Below are positions 1-7,589 of a stretch of DNA of 64,000 nucleotides, in pieces. Position numbers and translations under genes: made by a program. How positions within the stretch are numbered: the first letter of the stretch is position 1; the number at the start of each line of letters is the position of its first letter. The notes beneath the pieces were generated by a model, which was not told where the DNA came from, made no database searches, and saw nothing but the letters and a program-made list of their open reading frames with translations. The DNA comes from Streptomyces sp. Z26 (GTDB taxonomy: Bacteria > Actinomycetota > Actinomycetes > Streptomycetales > Streptomycetaceae). The DNA lies in the NCBI RefSeq assembly GCF_003665095.1, contig NZ_RCHV01000002.1, forward strand, positions 5,894,501-5,958,500, given 5' to 3'.

Positions 1-90
1 GAGGAGTCCGTACGGTTCCTGCGCGCGGCGGAGGCGGCCCCGCCCGCGCCGCCGGTGGCCGTACGCGCCGGGGCGGAGCAGCCGTGCTGA
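1..90 (+). CDS. C-terminal end of an unidentified upstream gene
   Basis: A reading frame open from the left edge ends at TGA 88-90 and gives 29 residues, ending with an Ala/Pro-rich tail and a terminal Cys. Its stop overlaps the GTG start of eboA (84), as expected for a co-transcribed upstream gene of the ebo operon. The remaining residues (ESVRFLRAAE near the edge) are too few to name a family. In other ebo loci the upstream neighbour is often a UbiA-type prenyltransferase or a sugar-phosphate cyclase or isomerase, but nothing here decides which. Confidence 0.55.
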   Translation, partial: EESVRFLRAAEAAPPAPPVAVRAGAEQPC

Positions 91-890
91 GCGCGGCGGG
101 CGACGTCCCGGGGGAGCGCGCACGGGAGGGTCGCGCCGCCGACGCGCACGCGGGCGAGGAGAGCGCCCGGCTCGGCGCGGCGGCGCTGGAGGCGTCGCTG
201 CGGCAGCGCCTCGACGCCGGGGCCCGCGCCTGGCTGGACGGCGCGCTCGCGGACGCGCGGCGGGCCGCCGCCACCGGCCCGGAGCCCGCGGCCGACGCGG
301 CCCCCGGGGCCCGACGGCCGCTGCCCGCCTGGGAGTTGGCGTTCGCCGCCGCGGGCCGCCACTGCCGCGCCGCCGCCACGGGCGCCGCACCCGCACCCGC
401 TCCCGTACCCGAAGCGGCCGACGCCGCCCGGGTGCTCCTCCTGCACGCCGCCCGGCCCGACACCGGCACGCTCACCCGCCTCTACACCCGCGGCAGCGCC
501 GCCGAACGCCGCGCCGTGCTCGTCGCGCTGCCGTGGCTGCCGGTCGACGACGACGGCGTGCCGCTCGTCGAGGACGCCCTTCGCGCCAACGACACGCGGC
601 TGGTCGCCGCCGCCGTCGGCCCGTACGCCGCCGCGCGCCTCGGCGCGCACGCCTGGCGGCAGGCGATCCTCAAGTGCCTGTTCACCGGGGTGCCCGTGAC
701 CGCCGTCGCGGGCCTGGCCGAACGGGCCGCGGGCGACGCCGAACTCGCCCGCATGCTCCGCGACTACGCCGCCGAACGGGCCGCCGCGGGCCGCCCCGTA
801 CCCGACGACCTGCACCACGTGCTGGCGCTCACGGAGACCCACGCCGGGAACGGCACCGACGCCGCACCCCACGAGGAGACGAGGTCCTGA
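84..890 (+). CDS. eboA: EboA domain-containing protein
   Basis: This 268-residue protein, GTG start, matches EboA by its conserved C-terminal segment WRQAILKCLFTGVP (about residues 191-204) and by the mostly helical Ala-rich body before it. EboA is the founding member of the ebo gene set, which has been linked in a cyanobacterium to moving a scytonemin precursor out to the periplasm; its biochemical function is unknown. No signal peptide or membrane segment is visible. The start overlaps the previous stop and its own TGA (888-890) shares an A with the ATG of the next gene, so translation is coupled through the operon. The first 40 residues are low in complexity and the true start could be slightly downstream. 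Confidence 0.85.
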   Translation: MLSAAGDVPGERAREGRAADAHAGEESARLGAAALEASLRQRLDAGARAWLDGALADARRAAATGPEPAADAAPGARRPLPAWELAFAAAGRHCRAAATGAAPAPAPVPEAADAARVLLLHAARPDTGTLTRLYTRGSAAERRAVLVALPWLPVDDDGVPLVEDALRANDTRLVAAAVGPYAAARLGAHAWRQAILKCLFTGVPVTAVAGLAERAAGDAELARMLRDYAAERAAAGRPVPDDLHHVLALTETHAGNGTDAAPHEETRS

Positions 891-1744
891 TGCGCATCTT
901 CGACCCCCACATCCACATGACCTCGCGGACCACCGACGACTACGCCGCCATGCACGCGTCCGGCGTCCGCGCCCTCGTCGAGCCGTCCTTCTGGCTCGGC
1001 CAGCCCCGTACGGCCCCCGAGACGTTCTACGACTACTTCGACGCGCTCCTCGGCTGGGAGCCGTTCCGCGCCGCCCAGCACGGCATCGCCCACCACTGCA
1101 CCCTCGCCCTCAACCCCAAGGAGGCCAACGACCCGCGCTGCCTCCCCGTCCTCGACGAACTGCCGCGCTACCTCGTCAAGGACTCCGTCGTCGCCGTCGG
1201 CGAGATCGGCTACGACTCGATGACCCCCGCCGAGGACGAGGCCCTCGCCGCCCAGCTCCAACTCGCCGCCGACCACGGCCTCCCCGCCCTCGTCCACACC
1301 CCGCACCGCGACAAGGCCGCGGGCCTCGCCCGTACGGTCGACGCCGTGCGGGAGTCCGCCCTCGACCCCTCGTGGGTGCTCCTCGACCACCTCAACGAGA
1401 CGACCGTGGCGGCCGCCGCCGACAGCGGCAGCTGGCTCGGCTTCTCCATCTACCCCGACACCAAGATGGACGAGCACCGCATGGTCCGCGTCCTGCGCGC
1501 GTACCCCTGGCTGATGGACCGCGTCCTGGTCAACTCGGCCGCCGACTGGGGCAACAGCGACCCGCTGAAGACCCGCGCCGTCGCCGACGCCATGCTCACC
1601 GACGGCTTCACCGAGGACGACGTGGACCGGGTGCTGTGGCGCAACCCCGTCGCGTTCTACGGCCTCAGCGGCCGACTCGACCTCGACGTGGCGCCGCCGG
1701 AGGCCACCCACGAGGGCAACTCGCTGCTGCGCGGCGGTGAGTGA
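890..1744 (+). CDS. eboB: TatD-like metal-dependent hydrolase (EboB)
   Basis: This 284-residue TIM-barrel amidohydrolase of the TatD group keeps the expected metal ligands: H7 and H9 in DPHIH at the N-terminus, E105 in VGEIGYD, H136 in LVHTPH, H167 in LDHLNE and D219 in SAADWGNSD. It is therefore probably an active divalent-metal hydrolase, but the ebo substrate is not known. The ATG at 890 overlaps the eboA stop, and its TGA overlaps the GTG start of eboE at 1741. Position between eboA and eboE identifies it as EboB rather than the housekeeping TatD nuclease. It looks cytoplasmic. Confidence 0.85.
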   Translation: MRIFDPHIHMTSRTTDDYAAMHASGVRALVEPSFWLGQPRTAPETFYDYFDALLGWEPFRAAQHGIAHHCTLALNPKEANDPRCLPVLDELPRYLVKDSVVAVGEIGYDSMTPAEDEALAAQLQLAADHGLPALVHTPHRDKAAGLARTVDAVRESALDPSWVLLDHLNETTVAAAADSGSWLGFSIYPDTKMDEHRMVRVLRAYPWLMDRVLVNSAADWGNSDPLKTRAVADAMLTDGFTEDDVDRVLWRNPVAFYGLSGRLDLDVAPPEATHEGNSLLRGGE

Positions 1745-2925
1745 CGGTGCGCTTCCGGCATCCGGACGGCTCCACCGTCCACCTCTCGTACTGCACCAAC
1801 GTGCACGCGGCGGAGGACCTCGACGGCGTACTGGCGCAGCTGGGCGCGTACGCCGAGCCCGTACGGCGGCGGCTGCACCGCGACCGGCTCGGCATCGGCC
1901 TGTGGCTGGCCCGCGACGCCGCCCACGACCTGACCTCCGACCCGGCCGCGCTGCGCCGCCTGCGCGGCGAGCTGGACGCGCGCGGCCTGGAGGTCGTCAC
2001 GCTGAACGGCTTCCCGTACCAGGGCTTCGGCGACGAGTACGTGAAGTACCGCGTGTACCGGCCCGACTGGACCGAACCCGACCGGCTGGAGCACACCGCC
2101 GACCTCGCCCGGCTGCTGGCCGCGCTGCTCCCCGACGACATCACCGAGGGCACCGTCTCCACCCTGCCGCTCGCCTGGCGCACCGGCTTCGACGCGGAGC
2201 GCCGCCGTACCGCGCTCGACGCGCTGTGCGCCCTCGCCCGGCAGCTCGACGCGCTGGAGGAGCTGACCGGTCGCAGCATCCGCGTCGGCCTCGAACCCGA
2301 ACCCGGCTGCACCGTCGAGACCACCGCCGACGCCATCGAGGCGCTGACCGGCGAGGGCGCGCCGCCCGCGCACCGTATCGGCGTGTGCGTCGACACCTGC
2401 CACCTCGCCACCTCCTTCGAGGACCCGGAGCAGGCGCTGCCCGCCCTCGGCCGCGCCGGCCTGCCCGTCGTCAAGGCACAGCTGTCGGCGGCGCTGCACG
2501 CCGAGGAGCCGCACCGGCCCGACGTACGCGCCGCCCTGGCGGAGTTCGCCGAGCCGCGCTTCCTGCACCAGACCCGGGTCCGTACGGGCGCCGGGCCGCG
2601 CGCCACCGACGACCTCGACGAGGCCCTCACCTCCGGGGCGCTGCCCACCGAGGCGCCGTGGCGCGCCCACTTCCACGTCCCGCTGCACGCCCCGCTCAGC
2701 CCGCCGCTCACCGCCACGGTGGACGAACTGCGGGCGTCGCTGGGCCAGTTGGTGGGCGGCGACACGCCGCTGACCCACCACCTGGAGGTGGAGACGTACA
2801 CCTGGCAGGCGCTGCCCGCCGGGCTCCGCCCGCGCACCCGCGCGCAACTGGCCGACGGGATCGCGGCCGAACTGGGCGTCGCCCGCGACCTGCTGACCGA
2901 CCTCGGGCTCAAGGAGCTGCCATGA
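1741..2925 (+). CDS. eboE: Metabolite traffic protein EboE (xylose-isomerase-like TIM barrel)
   Basis: This 394-residue protein starts YCTNVHAAEDLDGVLAQL and has the EboE pattern of a xylose-isomerase-like TIM barrel: LNGFPYQGFGDEYVKYRVY around residues 85-103 and GLEPEPGCTVET about residue 185, where the Glu and the later CVDTCHLA resemble metal ligands of the AP-endonuclease-2 fold. It is probably a metal-dependent isomerase or lyase acting on the metabolite handled by the ebo pathway; the substrate is unknown. Its GTG start overlaps the eboB stop as GTGA and its stop overlaps the eboF ATG as ATGA. Confidence 0.87.
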   Translation: MTVRFRHPDGSTVHLSYCTNVHAAEDLDGVLAQLGAYAEPVRRRLHRDRLGIGLWLARDAAHDLTSDPAALRRLRGELDARGLEVVTLNGFPYQGFGDEYVKYRVYRPDWTEPDRLEHTADLARLLAALLPDDITEGTVSTLPLAWRTGFDAERRRTALDALCALARQLDALEELTGRSIRVGLEPEPGCTVETTADAIEALTGEGAPPAHRIGVCVDTCHLATSFEDPEQALPALGRAGLPVVKAQLSAALHAEEPHRPDVRAALAEFAEPRFLHQTRVRTGAGPRATDDLDEALTSGALPTEAPWRAHFHVPLHAPLSPPLTATVDELRASLGQLVGGDTPLTHHLEVETYTWQALPAGLRPRTRAQLADGIAAELGVARDLLTDLGLKELP

Positions 2926-4367
2926 CCGACCCCACCGCCGCGGACACCGCCGGAGCCCCCGCCGACGCCGAGGCCCCCGCCGCGCACCCCCTCCTCGTCC
3001 TCGACGTCGTCGGGCTCACCCCCCGCCTCCTCGCCCACATGCCGCGGCTGCGGGCGCTCGCGGACTCCGGCTCGTACGCCCCGCTGGGCACCGTGCTGCC
3101 CGCCGTCACCTGCGCCGCGCAGTCCACGTTCCTCACCGGGCTGCCGCCGTCCGGGCACGGCATCGTCGGCAACGGCTGGTACTTCCGCGAGCTGGGCGAC
3201 GTCCTGCTGTGGCGCCAGCACAACGCGCTCGTCGGCGGCGAGAAGCTGTGGGACGCCGCCCGCGCCGTACGCCCCGACTACACCGTCGCCAACGTCTGCT
3301 GGTGGTACGCGATGGGCGCCGACACCGACTGGACCGTCACCCCCCGGCCCGTCTACTACGCCGACGGCCGCAAGGAACCCGACTGCTACACCCGGCCGCC
3401 CGCGCTGCACGACGAACTCACCGACACCCTCGGCACGTTCCCCCTCTTCACGTTCTGGGGCCCCGGCGCCGACCTCACCTCCTCGCAGTGGATCATCGAC
3501 GCGACCCGCCACCTGCTGCGCACCCGTCACCCCGACCTCGCCCTCTGCTACGTACCGCACCTCGACTACGACCTCCAGCGCTACGGCCCCGACGACCCCC
3601 GCGCCCGCGCCGCCGCCACCGCCCTCGACGCGGCGCTCGCCCCGCTGCTGGACGACGCGGAGGCGGAGGGCCGTACGGTCGTCGCCCTGTCCGAGTACGG
3701 CATCACGCCCGTCTCCCGGCCCGTGCACATCAACCGCGCGCTGCGCCGCGCCGGGCTGCTGGAGGTGCACACCCAGGACGGCATGGAGTACCTGGACCCG
3801 TGGACGTCCCGCGCGTTCGCCGTCAGCGACCACCAGATCTCGCACGTCTACGTGCGCCGCCCCGAGGACCTGCCCGCCGTACGCGCCGCCCTCGACGGTC
3901 TCGACGGCCTCGCCGAACTCCTCGACGAGGACGGCAAGAAGGCCCAGGGCCTCGACCACCCCCGCGCCGGGGAACTCGTCGCCGTGGCCGAGCCCGACTC
4001 CTGGTTCACCTACTACTACTGGCTGGACGACGCCCGCGCCCCCGACTTCGCCCAGCTCGTGGAGATCCACCGCAAGCCCGGCTACGACCCGGCCGAGCTG
4101 TTCATGGACCCCGAGGACCCGTACGTACGGCTGCGCGCCGCCACCGCGCTCGCCCGCAAGAAGTCCGGGATGCGCTACCGCATGGCGGTCGTACCGCTGG
4201 ACGCCTCGCCCGTACGCGGCAGCCACGGGCGGCTGCCCGACAGCGAGGACGAGGGCCCGGTGATCCTCTGCTCCCGCCCCGGTGTCGTCACCGGCACCGT
4301 CGACGCCACCGAGGTCAAGGGGCTGCTGCTTGACCTCGCCCTCGACTCCCCGCGTACGGCGCCCTGA
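2922..4367 (+). CDS. eboF: Alkaline-phosphatase-superfamily / nucleotide pyrophosphatase-like protein (EboF)
   Basis: This 481-residue protein belongs to the type I phosphodiesterase/nucleotide pyrophosphatase branch of the alkaline phosphatase superfamily. D28 in LVLDVVGL is the first metal Asp, T63 in LPAVTCAAQST sits at the nucleophile position, and HLDYDLQRYGP and SDHQISH supply further metal-type residues. The segment ALSEYG aligns with the usual SDHG, so one metal site is altered (D to E, H to Y), which may change substrate or activity. ATG 2922 is coupled to eboE by an ATGA overlap. It has no clear export signal and probably removes a phosphate or phosphodiester from the ebo metabolite. 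Confidence 0.85.
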   Translation: MTDPTAADTAGAPADAEAPAAHPLLVLDVVGLTPRLLAHMPRLRALADSGSYAPLGTVLPAVTCAAQSTFLTGLPPSGHGIVGNGWYFRELGDVLLWRQHNALVGGEKLWDAARAVRPDYTVANVCWWYAMGADTDWTVTPRPVYYADGRKEPDCYTRPPALHDELTDTLGTFPLFTFWGPGADLTSSQWIIDATRHLLRTRHPDLALCYVPHLDYDLQRYGPDDPRARAAATALDAALAPLLDDAEAEGRTVVALSEYGITPVSRPVHINRALRRAGLLEVHTQDGMEYLDPWTSRAFAVSDHQISHVYVRRPEDLPAVRAALDGLDGLAELLDEDGKKAQGLDHPRAGELVAVAEPDSWFTYYYWLDDARAPDFAQLVEIHRKPGYDPAELFMDPEDPYVRLRAATALARKKSGMRYRMAVVPLDASPVRGSHGRLPDSEDEGPVILCSRPGVVTGTVDATEVKGLLLDLALDSPRTAP

Positions 4368-4509
4368 AGCACGGGCGCTCCGCCGTACGCCCGTGGGCCC
4401 GCGCGTAGGGACGCCCGCACGCCGTCACGTCCGGAGCGCCCGTACGCCCGTACGCCCGACCCCCCATGCACGACGCCCTGCACCCACCACGCACGACAGG
4501 AGACGCGTC

Positions 4510-5625
4510 ATGACCCAGGACCCGCAGCACACCACCGGCTCCTCCCGCGGCACCTCCCGCCGCAGATCCGCCGACACCGACCTCGACCGCCGGCTCCGCC
4601 GCCGCGGCTTCCTCGGCGTCGCCGCCGGGACCACCGCCGCCGCGCTGCTCGGCACCGCCACCACCGAGGCCGCCGCCGCGCCCGCCCACAAGCCCGGTCA
4701 CGGTCACCACGCGCCGAAGAAGCCCGCCGTGCCGCGCGGACGGCTCGGCATCCAGCTCTACACGCTGCGCGACCAGGTCCAGTCCCTCGGCTTCGAGCGG
4801 GTCTTCGAGGAGTTGGCGCGCTACGACTACGACGAGGTCGAGTTCGCCGGGTACACCCAGGGCACCGGCGACATCAGCCTCAAGCGGCTGCGCGGCCTGC
4901 TGCGCGACAACGGCCTCTCCCCGGTCGGCAGCCACGTCGGCTACCACGCCGACGGCGGCGACCCCGGCGCGTACACCTTCGCCACCCAGCTGGACAAGGT
5001 CCTCGACGACGCGGCGGCACTCGGCATCCCGCACGTCGGCACCCCCGCCAGCCCCAACCGCTACGGCAACACGGTCGACGCGTGGAAGCGCGCCGCCGAG
5101 GAGTTCAACACGTACGGCGCCGCCGCCCGCGCGCGCGGCCTGAAGTTCTACCAGCACAACCACGCCGACGAGTTCGGCTTCGCCGAGGACCAGCCGGACG
5201 TACGCCTCTACGACGTGCTCCTCGCCGAGACCGACCCCGCGCTGGTGTACCTGGAGATGGACATCTACTGGGCGTACGCCGGGCAGTACAAGTACAGCAC
5301 CCGCCCCGACGGCACCCCCGCCCCCTTCGAACCGCTCGACTACGTACTCGACGCGCCGCACCGCTTCCCGCTGTTCCACGTCAAGGACGGCGAACACGAC
5401 GAGACCAACCCCGACGGCTACCGCATGGTCGACGTCGGGGACGGCGACATCGACTACCGCCGCTTCCTGGAACGCGTCGGCAGCGTCCCCGGCGGACGCC
5501 GCCGCCACCACTGGATCGTGGAACGGGACGACGCGGTCGACCCCGCCGCCAACCCGGCCGGTTCCCTGAGCACCGCCCGCCGCTCCAGCGGACACCTCCG
5601 CTCCCTGCGCGTACGCGGCTGCTGA
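4510..5625 (+). CDS. Tat-exported sugar phosphate isomerase/epimerase-like protein
   Basis: This 371-residue protein starts at ATG 4510 behind a good ribosome site (AGGAGA, about 4499-4504). The N-terminus is a twin-arginine signal: RRGFLG at residues 32-37, then a hydrophobic Ala/Leu stretch and an Ala-rich cleavage region near residue 58. The mature part is an AP-endonuclease-2/xylose-isomerase-like TIM barrel beginning LGIQLYTLRDQ, with metal-type residues in QHNHADEF, YLEMDIYW and FHVKDGEHDE. It is probably a secreted, metal-dependent sugar isomerase or epimerase. It lies 142 bases after eboF in the same direction and before a strong terminator, so it is probably the last gene of the ebo operon, although its own promoter is possible. 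Confidence 0.85.
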   Translation: MTQDPQHTTGSSRGTSRRRSADTDLDRRLRRRGFLGVAAGTTAAALLGTATTEAAAAPAHKPGHGHHAPKKPAVPRGRLGIQLYTLRDQVQSLGFERVFEELARYDYDEVEFAGYTQGTGDISLKRLRGLLRDNGLSPVGSHVGYHADGGDPGAYTFATQLDKVLDDAAALGIPHVGTPASPNRYGNTVDAWKRAAEEFNTYGAAARARGLKFYQHNHADEFGFAEDQPDVRLYDVLLAETDPALVYLEMDIYWAYAGQYKYSTRPDGTPAPFEPLDYVLDAPHRFPLFHVKDGEHDETNPDGYRMVDVGDGDIDYRRFLERVGSVPGGRRRHHWIVERDDAVDPAANPAGSLSTARRSSGHLRSLRVRGC

Positions 5626-5639
5626 CACCACCCCGGCCC

Positions 5640-5674
5640 GGTGGTGACGGGGCGGCCCCCACCCCGTCACCACC
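5640..5674. terminator. Strong hairpin ending the ebo operon
   Basis: GGTGGTGACGGGG (5640-5652) and CCCCGTCACCACC (5662-5674) form a perfect 13-bp stem with a 9-base loop, 15 bases after the isomerase stop codon. There is no long T-run, as is usual in Streptomyces terminators. Confidence 0.75.
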
Positions 5675-5799
5675 CTCCGTTCTCGTCTGCTGACTTTCCG
5701 TCGCCGGGTGGCCGCCGGGTTTACGCAGGTGAGAACCACGCCGAAGACTTGGTATGGTGGTCCGCGTCGCCGCAGCGGTACGCACCGCGCGGTTCACCT

Positions 5800-5884
5800 G
5801 TCCGGGTGGCGGAATGGCAGACGCGCTAGCTTGAGGTGCTAGTGCCCTTTATCGGGCGTGGGGGTTCAAGTCCCCCCTCGGACA
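5800..5884 (+). tRNA. tRNA-Leu (anticodon GAG)
   Basis: A full class II tRNA cloverleaf is visible. The acceptor GTCCGGG (5800-5806) pairs with CTCGGAC (5877-5883), the anticodon arm CTAGC-TTGAGGT-GCTAG has GAG as anticodon, a long variable arm (GCCCTTTATCGGGC) follows, and the T arm is GGGGG-TTCAAGT-CCCCC. The discriminator is A at 5884, followed by CC, so the 3' CCA is not fully encoded. It reads CTC, a very common Leu codon here. Confidence 0.97.
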
Positions 5885-5889
5885 CCGAA

Positions 5890-5916
5890 GAAGACCCCAG
5901 CTCCGCTGGGGTCTTC
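5890..5916 (+). terminator. tRNA-Leu terminator hairpin
   Basis: GAAGACCCCAGC (5890-5901) pairs perfectly with GCTGGGGTCTTC (5905-5916) around a 3-base loop, 6 bases after the tRNA discriminator base. It is a typical factor-independent terminator of a single tRNA gene. Confidence 0.85.
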
Positions 5917-6075
5917 GCCGTTTCCGGACGCTGGCGTGCCCGGCCGCGCGCCCGAACCGATGAACGCCCCCTGCCGCAGCTGAGGTGGATGGGTGGGGGT
6001 TGCGGAGAAGGGGTGCCGGGGAGAGGAGGCATGCCCGCTTGCTCCCCCTCGAGTAACTGACTTCGCGCTGGCGTC

Positions 6076-6085
6076 ATACGCGTAT
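6076..6085. promoter_or_regulatory. Palindrome ATACGCGTAT upstream of the toxin-antitoxin pair
   Basis: A perfect 10-bp palindrome lies 12 bases before the antitoxin GTG. Ribbon-helix-helix antitoxins commonly repress their own promoter through short palindromes at this spot, so it is a candidate operator. Binding is inferred. Confidence 0.45.
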
Positions 6086-6097
6086 TACGATGTCTTC

Positions 6098-6427
6098 GTG
6101 GCAAAGACGCGCATCAGCATCAGCTTGGAACAGGACCAAGCCGAACGCATCAGGCAGCACGCGGAGAGGGCGGGCATGGACGTCTCGGCCTACCTGGTGC
6201 ATGCCGCGACGCGCCAGATGGCCGAGAGCGATGCCATAGAGGAACAGTTCGCCGAGGTGGATGCACTCATCGCCCGGGCGGAGCGGGCGGCGGACGGGCT
6301 GCCCGCCGAACCCCCCTCGGAATCGGCAGCGGAACTGACGGAGCAGGAACGCCGCGAGGTCGAGGAGGCTCTGGGTCTCGTCGAAGGTCGGGACCGGCAA
6401 GGCCGCCGTCCGGGACATGCCGCGTGA
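6098..6427 (+). CDS. Ribbon-helix-helix (CopG-type) antitoxin
   Basis: This 109-residue protein starts at GTG 6098. The N-terminus TRISISLEQDQAERIRQHAE followed by AGMDVSAYLVHAATRQMAES is a classic RHH DNA-binding unit: one beta strand (about residues 4-8) and two helices (10-45). The acidic C-terminal half (about 50-105) should be the toxin-binding tail. It overlaps the downstream PIN gene by 4 bases (GTGA), the standard arrangement of a type II toxin-antitoxin operon, and an upstream palindrome suggests autoregulation. Base composition is less extreme than in the flanking operons, and the pair sits just beyond a tRNA gene, which suggests horizontal arrival. Confidence 0.8.
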   Translation: MAKTRISISLEQDQAERIRQHAERAGMDVSAYLVHAATRQMAESDAIEEQFAEVDALIARAERAADGLPAEPPSESAAELTEQERREVEEALGLVEGRDRQGRRPGHAA

Positions 6428-6909
6428 GCCATCGGGTGCCGGTCTACGACACCGGCATGCTCATCGCACTCACCGACCGCAAGGCGAAGGCGGTCGCTCT
6501 CCACGAGGGACTGCGCACGGTCGCACACCGGGCGCTGGTGCTCGGACCGGTCCTCGCCCAGGTATGGCGTCCCCAGCCGGCGCTGGTGCACGCCCTGTCC
6601 GGCATCCTGAAGGACTGCACAGTCCCTCAGGCCCGTACGTCCGAGCCGCCCATGCGGGAGACGAAGTCGGGCCGTCCGGAGTGTCTGGCCTGCGCGACGG
6701 GTCCGGACCTCGCAGACTGGCGGCGCATCGCTACGGCGCTGGGGCAGGCGGTCCTGCCGGCGAAGAAACGGCCGGACGCCGTGGACGCCTGGGTGGCCCT
6801 GGCGGCGGCCCGGCACGGCAGCGCGGTGATCTTCACCACCGACCCGGGGGACATCCACGCCTACCTGACAGTTCTCGCGCCGACGGACGTGCACGTGGTT
6901 GCCGTCTGA
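6424..6909 (+). CDS. PIN-domain toxin (putative ribonuclease)
   Basis: This 161-residue PIN-like protein has D9 in PVYDTGML as first acidic residue, DAVDAWVALAAARHG near residue 120 as third and TTDPGDI near residue 140 as fourth. The second acidic position, normally Glu in a VLAEVWR-like motif, reads VLAQVWR here (Q46), so metal binding may be weakened. PIN toxins are metal-dependent RNases neutralised by the cognate antitoxin, encoded just upstream with a 4-base overlap. Start GTG 6424. Confidence 0.8.
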   Translation: MSHRVPVYDTGMLIALTDRKAKAVALHEGLRTVAHRALVLGPVLAQVWRPQPALVHALSGILKDCTVPQARTSEPPMRETKSGRPECLACATGPDLADWRRIATALGQAVLPAKKRPDAVDAWVALAAARHGSAVIFTTDPGDIHAYLTVLAPTDVHVVAV

Positions 6910-7108
6910 CGCCCGGGACCTCGGCGATGAGGGGACGCTGTCGATGCGCGCTGGTCGCTCCAGCGGGGTCCGGCGGCGAGCGGCGCACATGCGGTGAACG
7001 AGCCGCGTAGGCAGGAGTGGGGAGCGGGCTCGGTCCCACGCGGACGGGGGCCGTCGCGAGGTGGAGGAACCTCCTTCCCCGCGAGGGGAGATGGGTGAGG
7101 TTCGACCA

Positions 7109-7301
7109 TCAGCCTGCGGCCGGCCCCGTCGGCGCGGAGCCGGCGCCACGGCGTTCGCGCTTCCGCAGCACCCACTCCCGCAGCGTCGCCCGGTTGATGC
7201 CCAGGTCAGCGGCAATGCTCTGGTACGTCGCCCCGGGCGTCGACTCGTACAAAGGCCACGGCTTCGGCCTTGAACCCGTCCGCATGGTCCTTCATCGTCA
7301 T
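7109..7301 (-). pseudogene. Frameshifted remnant of an IS3-family orfA transposase
   Basis: Read on the minus strand from ATG at 7301, the first frame gives MTMKDHADGFKAEAVAF. After one extra T (near 7247) a second frame gives LYESTPGATYQSIAADLGIN and then RATLREWVLRKRERRGAG up to TGA at 7109-7111. Joined, this is the N-terminal helix-turn-helix half of an IS3-type OrfA. The C-terminal leucine-zipper part and all of orfB are absent. The rest of 6910-7589 shows no convincing gene and no clear terminal inverted repeats. Confidence 0.8.
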
Positions 7302-7589
7302 CGGCGGTTTTCTCGTTTCCTCCGGATCAAGCAGATCCAGTATCCGAATGTCCGCCACTCAAGGGGAGGCCCCAAGACTCCCTTCTCCTCGCGTCGGAAG
7401 CGGTGACGCCATCCATGAGATCCATCAACGGCTCCACCGGAATTGCCATCTGGCGTCCCACCGCTTCGCAACGCGGAAGCGTACGCAGGCTGGGCCACGC
7501 GACCTGTGGAGAGTGCGCACCTGACGGCCGCCCCCGAAACCGGCTGCCGGTCCGACGCTGCCGACCGGGCCCCTTCACGCGGGTGGCGC

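Noticed and set aside
1665..4226. 853-codon minus-strand frame across the ebo genes
   Set aside because: Antisense shadow of eboE and eboF with no recognisable domain.
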